Below, piece after piece: positions 8,259-16,900 of a DNA stretch of 64,000 nt. Every line of letters starts with the position of its first letter. Position 1 is the first letter of the stretch. The notes beneath the pieces were generated by a model, which ran no database searches, had not been told where the DNA came from, and worked only from the letters and a program-made list of their open reading frames with translations. This DNA is from an uncultured Chitinophaga sp. GTDB lineage: Bacteria > Bacteroidota > Bacteroidia > Chitinophagales > Chitinophagaceae. Position numbers and translations under genes: made by a program. The DNA is taken from contig NZ_CABHOU010000059.1 of assembly GCF_902168175.1 (NCBI RefSeq), forward strand, positions 265,763-329,762. Direction: 5' to 3'.

Positions 8259-10520
8259 TTATAAAGTAGACACTGCCTTATTAACATCCCCTACGCCCCA
8301 AATGGTTCCCGGTTTGCTCCCCATAGTAATTACCAATTCGCCACCATTCATGATATCAGAATGTTTAAAGTAGGTTTTTGTATAGTCAACGCCATTAAGT
8401 TTCATGGCGTTGATGTATTTATTTTTTGGACCGTTGTTTTTCACTGTGATGTGAAACGTTTTGTTTTCGTTCAATACCAGGGTAGCTTCGTTAATAGTCG
8501 GGCTGCCAAAAACGTATAACCCATTTGCAGGATTAACAGGGAAAAAGCCTAAGGCCGACAAGATGTACCATGCTGACATCTGACCAACGTCTTCATTTCC
8601 AATAATACCATCGACTTTATCGGTGTAAAAATTATCTAAAATAAATCTAACCTTTTCTGCTGTTTTCCAGGGCTGGCCAGAGTAGTCATATAAATAGGCC
8701 ATGGAGTGTCCCGGCTCGTTACCATGTGCGTACTGGCCCATTAAACCAGATACATCCGGTGATTTGAATTCACCCATATCACCTTCTGCGGTAAACAACG
8801 AATCAAGCTTTGTATTAAACTTGTCTTTACCTCCCAATAGCTTAATTAATCCTTCCACATCATGTGGCACCATAAACGTATATTCCCAGCCATTACCTTC
8901 GCTAAAATCGCCGTTCTCATGTATGGAAGTGAAAGGGCTGTAGGGAGTACGCCACTTATTTTCCGAAAGGCGACCGCGCATAAAACCAGTTTGTGGATCG
9001 TAATAATTTTTATAGTATTCAGCACGTTTGCTAAAATAAACGTAATCATCCTGTTTGCCCATTTTTTTTGCTACCTGCGCTACACACCAGTCATCGATAG
9101 CGAATTCCAGTCCCTTTGAAACTGATTCCGCAACACTGTCAGCCGGAATATATCCGAGGCTTTTTACAAACTTGAGGCCTCTGGAATTTCCCATGGCGGT
9201 GGCTTTCAAGGCTTCGTATGCGAGGTTGATATCGAAACCTTTGTACCCTTTTAACAATGCGTCGGCAACAACGGGCAGCGCGCTGTTTCCCGGCATAGTG
9301 TTGGTCTCATTTGCCATGAGGTGCCAAATAGGCAAACTGCCTTGCTGCTGATAAATTGCCAGCATAGAATTGATCATGTCATTGACATGTTTGGGCTGGA
9401 TAATGGTGAACAGCGGATTGTTTGCCCTGTAGGTGTCCCATAAAGAAAATGTAGTTACATTATTAAAACCCACATTCTTATGAACCTTTTTGTCTGTACC
9501 CCAATAGTCGCCATTAACGTCATTGAATATCGACGGCGCTATCATCGTATGATAAAAAGCAGTATAGAATTTTTTTAATTGAGATAATGAATCGGCTTTG
9601 ATAGTGATCTTCGCTAATTGCGCATTCCAGGCTTTATCGGCGTCCTTAATTACTTTATTGAAATCCCATCCAGGGATTTCGGCTTTAATATTCAGCATGG
9701 CATTGGCCGAACTAACCGGGGAAACACCAACTTTGGCATAAACTACCTCGCCTTTTGTGGTTTCAAAGGTTAATACTCCTTTGACTTTTTTGCCTTTGAG
9801 CTGCGTACCCTGCTTGCTCTCGGTATCATCATACACAGCGAACGATATTATCGGTTTTGAAAAGACTGCCGTGAAGTATATACGCTGCGCTTCAGCCCAG
9901 CCATTAGAAAAGCGGTAGCCTTCAATGGTGTACTTATCCACCTGATTAATATAAGTTTCCGAAGATTCATCCCAACCGATTCCCTCCTTGAGATCGATCA
10001 CCACGTGCGCATCTTTTGAAGCAGGGAAGGTATATTTATGCATTCCTACACGAGTACTGGCCGTTAGCTCCACACCAATATCATAACGCTGCAGCTTAAC
10101 CTTATAATAACCTGGTTTTACTACCTCATCCTTATGGCTAAACAGCGAAACGTAACCGCCTTGAGGGTTTTCTAAAGTGCCCTTGACAACTTTTATAGCG
10201 CCGGTGGTGGGCATAAAAGAAATATCACCAAGGTCGCCGATGCCTGTACCGCTAAGGTGGGTATGCTGGAAGCCGATGATGGTGGAATCAGATATGTGGT
10301 ACCCAGACGACCAATCCCACCCTTCAGACATATTAGTTGGCCCTAACTGAACAGCGCCAAATGGTACACTGGCCCCAACAAAAACATGTCCATGGAAACC
10401 GCTGCCAATATACGGATCGACATATTTTGTGAAATTCACCCCAGCCGGTTTGTTGGTCTGACTAAATAAATTAGAGGTAAAAATTGTTAGCATCCCAGCT
10501 AAACAAATCAGATTTTTCAT
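8259..10520 (-). CDS. GH92 family alpha-mannosidase, exported
   Basis: A 753-residue calcium-dependent exo-alpha-mannosidase type enzyme. The signal peptide (MKNLICLAGMLTIFTSNLFSQ) is followed by the GH92 N-terminal beta-sandwich opening (YVDPYIGSGFHGHVFVGASVPFGAVQLGP, IIGFQHTHLSGTG) and the (alpha/alpha)6 catalytic part with HGNEPGHSMAYLYDYSG near residue 600 and GNEDVGQMSAWYILSALGFFPVNP near 665-690, both hallmarks of the family. Known members cleave alpha-1,2-, 1,3- or 1,4-mannosidic bonds of N-glycans or yeast mannan. It is first in a likely two-gene unit with the GH78 enzyme. Together with the GH76 locus at 23.6-32.9 kb it makes mannan a plausible substrate. Confidence 0.93.
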   Translation of the reverse strand: MKNLICLAGMLTIFTSNLFSQTNKPAGVNFTKYVDPYIGSGFHGHVFVGASVPFGAVQLGPTNMSEGWDWSSGYHISDSTIIGFQHTHLSGTGIGDLGDISFMPTTGAIKVVKGTLENPQGGYVSLFSHKDEVVKPGYYKVKLQRYDIGVELTASTRVGMHKYTFPASKDAHVVIDLKEGIGWDESSETYINQVDKYTIEGYRFSNGWAEAQRIYFTAVFSKPIISFAVYDDTESKQGTQLKGKKVKGVLTFETTKGEVVYAKVGVSPVSSANAMLNIKAEIPGWDFNKVIKDADKAWNAQLAKITIKADSLSQLKKFYTAFYHTMIAPSIFNDVNGDYWGTDKKVHKNVGFNNVTTFSLWDTYRANNPLFTIIQPKHVNDMINSMLAIYQQQGSLPIWHLMANETNTMPGNSALPVVADALLKGYKGFDINLAYEALKATAMGNSRGLKFVKSLGYIPADSVAESVSKGLEFAIDDWCVAQVAKKMGKQDDYVYFSKRAEYYKNYYDPQTGFMRGRLSENKWRTPYSPFTSIHENGDFSEGNGWEYTFMVPHDVEGLIKLLGGKDKFNTKLDSLFTAEGDMGEFKSPDVSGLMGQYAHGNEPGHSMAYLYDYSGQPWKTAEKVRFILDNFYTDKVDGIIGNEDVGQMSAWYILSALGFFPVNPANGLYVFGSPTINEATLVLNENKTFHITVKNNGPKNKYINAMKLNGVDYTKTYFKHSDIMNGGELVITMGSKPGTIWGVGDVNKAVSTL

Positions 10521-11099
10521 ATTTAACTATTACTTATATTAAGTTGATTTTCAAAGGGGACGCAGAATATAGCTCTTATAATGGCAGCTCATTACTAAGG
10601 CTGTCATTAAAAATGATATTTGATTAACGTCTTCTTTGAATCAAACATAATGATAAATAAAATTAATACTGTCCTGAACTGTCTTTCTAAGAAGGAATCT
10701 AAATGTATTGCATACCAGGAAAAAGATCAGCGAAAGCGCTAAACGAAACGATGTATTAAATTGCATAACTCGCGGTATGGGCGGTTGCAAAGATCATGAA
10801 TTTCCAAAAATGACGTTGCTGGTGCTTGGTATACGTGACTTTTCGGGGTGGGGTGAAAGGCGTATTTTGGGTAAATAACGCTGGTTCTCTTATAACTGCG
10901 CGAGATACTCCGGGTAAATTATCCTATAAAATGCAACGAACGTGTAATGTCCGTTGTTGCATATGGCAAGCTACTAACGTTCCCGGCGGGCGGGGTTTGT
11001 CGCCATCTGCAACACCCCCAACTTTGTGCAACGTCCATCGGCAGTAAAACCATGGATCACCCGAGTTTGCTCATTCAGGCTCAATTAAAAAGTATAAAC
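10521..11099. other. 579-bp non-coding gap upstream of the GH92 gene
   Basis: I find no supportable gene here. Short open frames exist on the plus strand but lack any recognisable protein features. The gap must contain the promoter of the GH92 gene, but no clear TTTG/TAnnTTTG pair stands out. A hairpin at 10932-10961 (TGCAAC-G-AACG / CGTT-GTTGCA, one bulge) and several nearby copies of GCAAC or its complement (10784, 10814, 11010, 11026) are the only visible structure. Confidence 0.6.
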
Positions 11100-11510
11100 T
11101 TACTCGCCTTCCACATATCGCTTAAACTTATCTAACACCGACTGTGTAAACGCTTTCTGCTCATCAACAGGCGTCTGGCTTTCGGGATCAAAGTCCTCGG
11201 TCATCACTACCTTATTATCCACAATAGCAAACTTGTTGATTACCTTCCGGTTATCCGATAAGGTGCATTCAATGTATTCATTCACCACTACTTTGTTGTA
11301 TACACCGCCGAAGTTGAAGGCTACACTCCCATCGCTGGCGATCATCTTATATAAAAAGCGACCACCATTTTGCAGATCTACCTCAGCACCAGTTGTTTCC
11401 CAATCGGCGGAAGGGGTGTTCCAGTGAATAATATCAGTGGGAGTAGTCCAGCATTTCCAGACTTCCTCAATAGAGGCGTTGATGGCAATATGGGCCGTGA
11501 GCATTGACAT
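11100..11510 (-). CDS. SRPBCC / AHSA1-like ligand-binding protein
   Basis: A 136-residue cytosolic protein of the START/Bet v1-like superfamily. The opening TAHIAINASIEEVWKCWTTPTDIIHWN is the typical first strand and helix. NGGRFLYKMIASDGSVAFNFGGVYNKV and VVMTEDFDPESQTPVDEQKAFTQSVLDKFKRYVE complete the AHSA1-type fold, whose last helix closes a hydrophobic pocket. Members bind small hydrophobic ligands or have unknown roles. It stands alone on the minus strand, divergent from the DoxX-like operon at 11615. A second ATG two codons in is an alternative start. Confidence 0.8.
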   Translation of the reverse strand: MSMLTAHIAINASIEEVWKCWTTPTDIIHWNTPSADWETTGAEVDLQNGGRFLYKMIASDGSVAFNFGGVYNKVVVNEYIECTLSDNRKVINKFAIVDNKVVMTEDFDPESQTPVDEQKAFTQSVLDKFKRYVEGE

Positions 11511-11614
11511 AGGATAGGTTTGTACCTGTAATTTACATATTTACGGGCATTTATATACGTTATGCGGATCATTTTTTCTTATATTGATGCAGTTATCTGT
11601 CTATCAATACCTAA

Positions 11615-12004
11615 ATGAACAGTACTTACCGCGTCATTACTTGTCTTATTTCCGCCGTATGGCTGGCTAATGGTCTTTTTTGCAAAGTATTAAACCTGGT
11701 TCCACGACACCAGGAAATTGTAGCGAACATCCTCGGACAACAATATTCGAGGCCGCTAACGATTTGCATTGGTTTACTCGAAATGGGGATGGCTGCCTGG
11801 ATCATTAGCGGGTGGAAGTCGCGGTTGAACGCTATTGTGCAGATAATTGCAGTGGCTGTAATGAACCTGCTTGAATTTATACTGGTGCCGGAACTGTTGC
11901 TATGGGGCAAATTCAATTCAGTATTTGCCTTTATCTTTATCCTGATCGTTTATTTTACTGAATTCCATCTCCGCCCAAACAGGCACACATCCCTTACCGC
12001 ATGA
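11615..12004 (+). CDS. DoxX-like four-helix membrane protein
   Basis: A 129-residue integral membrane protein with about four hydrophobic segments: residues 5-24, 46-66, 72-91 and 98-118. GLFCKVLNLVPRHQEIV after the first segment and GLLEMGMAAWIISGW resemble the DoxX/DoxX-like family of Bacteroidota. The biochemical role of this family is poorly defined. It is the first gene of a four-gene operon. Its stop codon overlaps the next start by four bases (ATGA at 12001-12004), implying translational coupling to the DUF2071-like protein. Confidence 0.7.
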   Translation: MNSTYRVITCLISAVWLANGLFCKVLNLVPRHQEIVANILGQQYSRPLTICIGLLEMGMAAWIISGWKSRLNAIVQIIAVAVMNLLEFILVPELLLWGKFNSVFAFIFILIVYFTEFHLRPNRHTSLTA

Positions 12005-12738
12005 TATCCTTCCTGAAAAATCACCCTTTCTCTGTAGAGGCGTTCTTCGAAAGTTCGCTGGTACTCACTTTCGCAGCGCCTAAACAGGATTTACAACACT
12101 TTCTTCCTGACTGCCTGGAACTGGATACGTTCCAGGATAAATGGGCATTCGTAGCCATGGCGATGGTACAAACAAAAGATTTGCGTCCTAAAGGTTTTCC
12201 ACGATTTATGGGCAATGACTTTTTCCTGATCGGCTTCCGCATCTTCGTAAAATATACCACCAATGCAGGTAAGCGACTGAGAGGTTTATACATCATCCAG
12301 TCGCAGACGGATAAAAAGAAGATGGAATTGATGGGTAATACTTTTACGCATTACAACTATAGCACCACGGATATTCAGCAAACGAAACAAAACAACATTA
12401 TCCATATCAACTCCCGTAAATCAGATTTCTCCATAGCGGTGGAAGATGACCCGGAAGCGGCACTGCCTGCCGGTTCGCCATTTGCTGACTGGAAAGAAGC
12501 GAGAAGGTATGCGGGGCCGCTTCCTTTTACATTTACGTATAATCAAAACACTAAAGAAGTACTGATCATCGAAGGTGTAAGAGAAAACTGGACACCACAG
12601 CCTGTAAAGGTGATGGACCATCACGTTGCTTTTGTAAATGACCTGGCTTTAAGTGAGTGTGTACTGGCCAATGCGTTCATCATCAAAAACATTCCCTATT
12701 ACTGGAAAAAAGGGAGGGTAGAAAAATGGGAAAGATAA
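12001..12738 (+). CDS. DUF2071-like protein (acetoacetate-decarboxylase-like fold)
   Basis: A 245-residue soluble protein. The string FAAPKQDLQHFLPDCLELDTFQDKWAFVAMAMVQTKDLRPKGFPRFMGNDFFLIGFRIFVKY resembles YqjF/DUF2071 proteins, which share the acetoacetate decarboxylase fold. RLRGLYIIQSQTDKKKMELMGNTFTHYNYS continues that pattern. No catalytic lysine can be assigned with confidence, so no reaction is claimed. It overlaps the DoxX-like gene by 4 bp and the methyltransferase gene by 13 bp. The fixed order suggests that the four proteins act in one process, possibly modification of a small hydrophobic molecule at the membrane (inference). Confidence 0.72.
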   Translation: MISFLKNHPFSVEAFFESSLVLTFAAPKQDLQHFLPDCLELDTFQDKWAFVAMAMVQTKDLRPKGFPRFMGNDFFLIGFRIFVKYTTNAGKRLRGLYIIQSQTDKKKMELMGNTFTHYNYSTTDIQQTKQNNIIHINSRKSDFSIAVEDDPEAALPAGSPFADWKEARRYAGPLPFTFTYNQNTKEVLIIEGVRENWTPQPVKVMDHHVAFVNDLALSECVLANAFIIKNIPYYWKKGRVEKWER

Positions 12739-13484
12739 GAAAACCCTTCCAGGGCGTATTCAACATCATCCGGTTTAACTGGCACTTCTACGTACTCTCT
12801 GTCGTTGTGGTATCGTTACTGCTAACGTTCGCATGGTTTGTAGATAACCCGGCCGACCCCTACGTTTACGTTGCGGCGTTATTAATAATCGACGTCAACC
12901 TTGTATCACTCGTAACATCCTGCCTTATATACGATTTCTCCGGTCTTTATGATTTTAAATGGATAAAGGCAAACGGGGATGAAGAAATGGTGGTGAATAT
13001 AAACGCCGGCTTTGATGAAACGAGTACACTGCTGGCGGAAAGGTTTAAACACAGCAAACTGTTGGTACTCGACTTTTACGATCCCGCCAAACATACAGAA
13101 GTATCTATCAAAAGGGCAAGAAAGGCTTACCCTCCCTACCATGGCACAGTTCAGACAACAACTAGACGCCTGCCTGCAGTCAACAACACTGCCGATAAGG
13201 TATTCGTAATTTTCGCCGCGCACGAAATAAGAGACGAGCAGGAGAGAATTGATTTCTTCCTGGAACTTAACCGCATCCTTAAACCTGGCGGAATAGTTTA
13301 TGTGGTAGAGCATCTCAGGGATGCCGTCAATTTCTTAACGTATAACATCGGGTTCCTGCACTTCCATTCAAAGTTCAGCTGGCAGCAAACGTTTACACAA
13401 TCGAATTTTCGCGTTCGGCAGGAATTAAAACTAACACCATTTATATCTGCTTTTATACTTGTGAAAAATGGAGATACACATTAA
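12726..13484 (+). CDS. membrane-anchored SAM-dependent methyltransferase-like protein
   Basis: A 252-residue protein when started at the ATG at 12726; an upstream in-frame start at 12657 lies deep inside the previous gene and is disfavoured. Two hydrophobic segments (about residues 20-40 and 48-70) are followed by a Rossmann-like domain. The usual glycine loop is degenerate (VVNINAGFDETSTLLAERF), but the later motifs VFVIFAAHEIRDEQERIDFFLELNRILKPGGIVYVVEHLRD match class I methyltransferases (motifs II-III). The weak SAM-binding loop leaves open that it is catalytically altered. It overlaps both neighbours (13 and 17 bp). Confidence 0.65.
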   Translation: MGKIRKPFQGVFNIIRFNWHFYVLSVVVVSLLLTFAWFVDNPADPYVYVAALLIIDVNLVSLVTSCLIYDFSGLYDFKWIKANGDEEMVVNINAGFDETSTLLAERFKHSKLLVLDFYDPAKHTEVSIKRARKAYPPYHGTVQTTTRRLPAVNNTADKVFVIFAAHEIRDEQERIDFFLELNRILKPGGIVYVVEHLRDAVNFLTYNIGFLHFHSKFSWQQTFTQSNFRVRQELKLTPFISAFILVKNGDTH

Positions 13485-13863
13485 AATCATCGGCATCCTG
13501 CTGGTAATACTGTCCCTTATCCACGCCATCTTCCCGAAATACTTCCGCTGGTCTGAAGAAATGGCTACGATTAGTTTGATCAACCGGCAAATGATGTATG
13601 TGCATACTTTTTTCCTGGCGATCGTGTTGCTGCTGATGGGCTTATTATGCCTGACTTCTGCCGCAGACTTAAGCAACACCAGTTTTAGCCGTAAGGTGGC
13701 GCTGGGCATTGGTATTTTTTGGCTATTGCGTTTGTTTATCCAGTTCTTTGGGTACTCTTCTTCGCTTTGGAAGGGCAAGCGGTTTGAGACATCGGTGCAT
13801 GTGGTGTTTTCGTTGCTTTGGACGTATTTGAGCGGAGTGTTTTTAGGAGTTTATTTTATGTAA
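13468..13863 (+). CDS. four-helix integral membrane protein, unknown function
   Basis: 131 residues, almost entirely membrane segments: about 5-22, 42-64, 75-95 and 108-129. Acidic and basic residues sit in short loops (KYFRWSEEMATISLINRQMMYVHTF). I do not recognise a named family. Its start lies 17 bp inside the methyltransferase gene, so it is the last member of the overlapping operon that begins at 11615. A hairpin at 13879-13910 follows the stop codon. Confidence 0.7.
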   Translation: MEIHIKIIGILLVILSLIHAIFPKYFRWSEEMATISLINRQMMYVHTFFLAIVLLLMGLLCLTSAADLSNTSFSRKVALGIGIFWLLRLFIQFFGYSSSLWKGKRFETSVHVVFSLLWTYLSGVFLGVYFM

Positions 13864-13878
13864 GATGTTCAACAAAAA

Positions 13879-13910
13879 AAGGGCACCCTCCATTATCGGA
13901 AGATGCCCTT
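13879..13910. terminator. bidirectional terminator between convergent genes
   Basis: The stem AAGGGCA / TGCCCTT has a long loop and a run of A on its left side, which is a T-tract on the minus strand. It therefore serves the GH128-type gene best and lies 15 nt after the plus-strand operon. Confidence 0.65.
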
Positions 13911-13929
13911 CTATCAATCAGATCACAAA

Positions 13930-16900
13930 TTATTGTTTCAATACTCTCGCATTATACACCTTACCTGCATTTATCACCCTCAACTGGTAAACACCTGCAG
14001 GCAGATTAGACACATCTACATATTGTAAACGCGAGCCGTTAGCGGTTTTCTTTTCTTCCAGCACCTGCTGACCTGCAAGGTTGTAAAGTTGCACCAGTAA
14101 ATCGGCAGCTGCATCAACAGGCAGTTCGATGTTCAACCTGGATGATACCGGGTTAGGATACACTTTTGCTTTAGGCGAAGCCTCTACAGGCGCTATGTAA
14201 GGCGCTGCGGCCAGCAGGTTCAGCATATTACCATCGTACAAATCATCTACCTGCGCGGCACTGAGTGCATAATTGTAAATTACCAGGTCGTCGTAAGTAT
14301 GATCAGAATACGGATCGGTGGAGTACTGCGAACGGCCTAAGTAATTATTCACGGTGATCCCCATATCGGAAGGTGTAACCGTGGCACTACTGTCGGTATA
14401 TTGCAAAGTACCGTTCACATACATTTTAAATATTGAGCCCTGCTGGGATATAGCAAGATGCACCCATTGGTCCAGCGGCAGGTCGTATGCCATGTAACGA
14501 TCATTGGTACCGGCCGGACAGGTTATTTTATAACGGAGTGACGGACCGTTTGCAGTACTCACTCTTGGTGTAAGCATCATAAACACGGACGTGCTGTTAC
14601 CAAAGTCGAACAACCTGGTGTTGTAACCCTGGTTAGCAGGCATTTTAAACCAGGTAGCAATGGTAAAATCTTCCAGCTCACTCATGGCACCACTTTCCAA
14701 CTGAATGTAAGAACCGGATGCTTTAACCAGGTTAACAGCACCGCTCCCTACATCTTTGCCAGTTGTCCATACCGCAGCATTAGCCAGTGTGCCATTGTAA
14801 CCACCCCAGTTATCTTTCGCCAGTGTGCCTGCACCTTCATTAAAGTTCATCCGCAGGTAGCGACCAGCAACGGGCGCCCCGGTAAATGCAGCCGAAGCAG
14901 GACTTGAACCTGCGTTATTGTACGCGATAATCTTATAGTACCAGGTGGAACCATTAGCGCGGGTACGGTCTTCATACCTCACTGCATCGAGGTTATTGAC
15001 AAGAGTATCGTAAGTACCACCAGCGGAAGATGAACGTAAGATCTTGTATTTCGCATCGTACATGAAATCCCAGCTGAGCGTAATCTTAGCATCCCCGGAT
15101 GCGATCCTTGGATTAGTGGCACCTGCAGGAACAACCAATGCCGGTGTGGCTTTCAGCAATACGGTTGAATTTGCGCTCTCGCCTGCGGAGTTCAGTGTAG
15201 TAACTACATAATAGTAATTCGTAGCAGGCTGTAAACCTTCATCCAGGAACGTAAGTGCATTTGTGCGGGCAGCTATCGTAGTAAACGGACCACTGGCACT
15301 TAAGGAACGTTTGAGATTATACGACCTCGCGCTCGTTACGGCTGTCCAGTTAATACGAAGTTTAGTGGCGGATACTACATCGCCTGTTACAGTTGGCGCA
15401 ACCGGTGCAACATCACGAAGTATTTCGTGGGTACCTGAATAAACGAACGTAACACCATTTGTACCGAAAGCTTTCAGGCGGTAAGTAGCTTTGGCAAACA
15501 CACTGTCTTCGAACGTCATAACAGCCGCAGCGGCGTAACCGGTGTATTGCTGCAACAGTACAAAGTCAGCATCGCGGCCATCGATCTTTCTTTCGAGGAT
15601 GTATTTAGAACCTAACTCACCGTTGATGTCTGTCCAGGAAATAGTAGTTTTAAAATAGTCGGTGCTTTTAATGGAACTGAAGATGGTAGGAGCAGTAAGC
15701 TTCCAGGCATGTATGTACTCTTTGCTGCGGTTAAATGCGAAGTCCGATTTGCTGGCGGCATAGTACTTGCCGGCAGGCGTAAGCGTGTCGGCCAATACAA
15801 GCGCACGTTTGTTTTCTACCCAATCGTAAATGGCATAACGTTCTACGAAGCTGGCAGTATCCAGTACGTTGAGAATGCCTTTCAGGTCTTCGAGTTGTTT
15901 CTGGAACTGTGCATTCTGTTCTGTGGGCCATGTTTCGGTAGTCCAGTTGGCACCATTGTTCCATTCTGTAATCCAGATGGGACGTTTGAACTGATCGTAT
16001 ATTGCTTTAAGGCGGTTGTACCAGGTTTGCGGTGTAATACCTCCCCAGTAACAATGTATAGCCACATAATCTACCCGGTAGTTAAGCGAATCGGCTTTTG
16101 CCATGAATTTGTCGAGCCAGGCCGGTGGGTTCGACGGTGCAGGTGAGCCTACACGCAGGCCAGACTTCATCAGTTCGGGCCACTGTGCAATGGCAGTTTC
16201 TACGCTCATATTGGCCTGATCGGGCCTGTCGGGTTCGTTAAAACCGAGCAGGTGACTGATGTTACTTTTCGAATTGATATCACCCCAGCCAGGCCAGTAC
16301 TGTGTTTGCCTGATAGCTGCGTATTCATAATCGGCCGCTGTGCTGCCGCCAATGTTCCAGTCGTAATACCATGTCGAATTTGTTAGGTTGACGGGTGTTC
16401 CTCCACCGGCCTTTCCTTTTTTACTTACCCAGTTCCACTTTAACACACGCACAAAAGAAACCGTGGTATCAAGTCCCTGCGGCATTGTATTCACCACCAG
16501 GTCGGAGTCGCTGGCTATAAATACGCGGCTGTAACCGGTACCATCGGGGTTATTGCCAAAGGTGGCCATATAACCGCGTTTTAGCTTGAAAGACCGGATC
16601 TTATTATCCAGCGCGCCCAGACTGTTATACACTTCTATCGGGTAAGTAGCCGAAGTGCCTGACAGGTTTTGCTGACTATAAACCTGCAGGGCGGCCAGGG
16701 AAGTCTGGTTACCATTCGGTATCACCACCGTTCCATTTTTATAGGGGGATAAACGCACATTAGAATTTACAACAGCAGCAGCACCGTTGATCTTAACACT
16801 ACTTAACCAGTTGGCAGTGATGAGAGACGGCTTCACATTATCGAAAAACAGCCAGGAGTCGTTGGAATTAAGCGTGATGGTAGAATTCACGAACGGTGAA

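Noticed and set aside
4998..11099. integrative element at tRNA-Asp
   Set aside because: No integrase, no direct repeat of the tRNA 3' end, and no mobility gene found; composition alone is not enough.
10826..11135. two overlapping small plus-strand frames
   Set aside because: Different frames of the same GC-rich patch, no domain, and the second runs into the SRPBCC gene.
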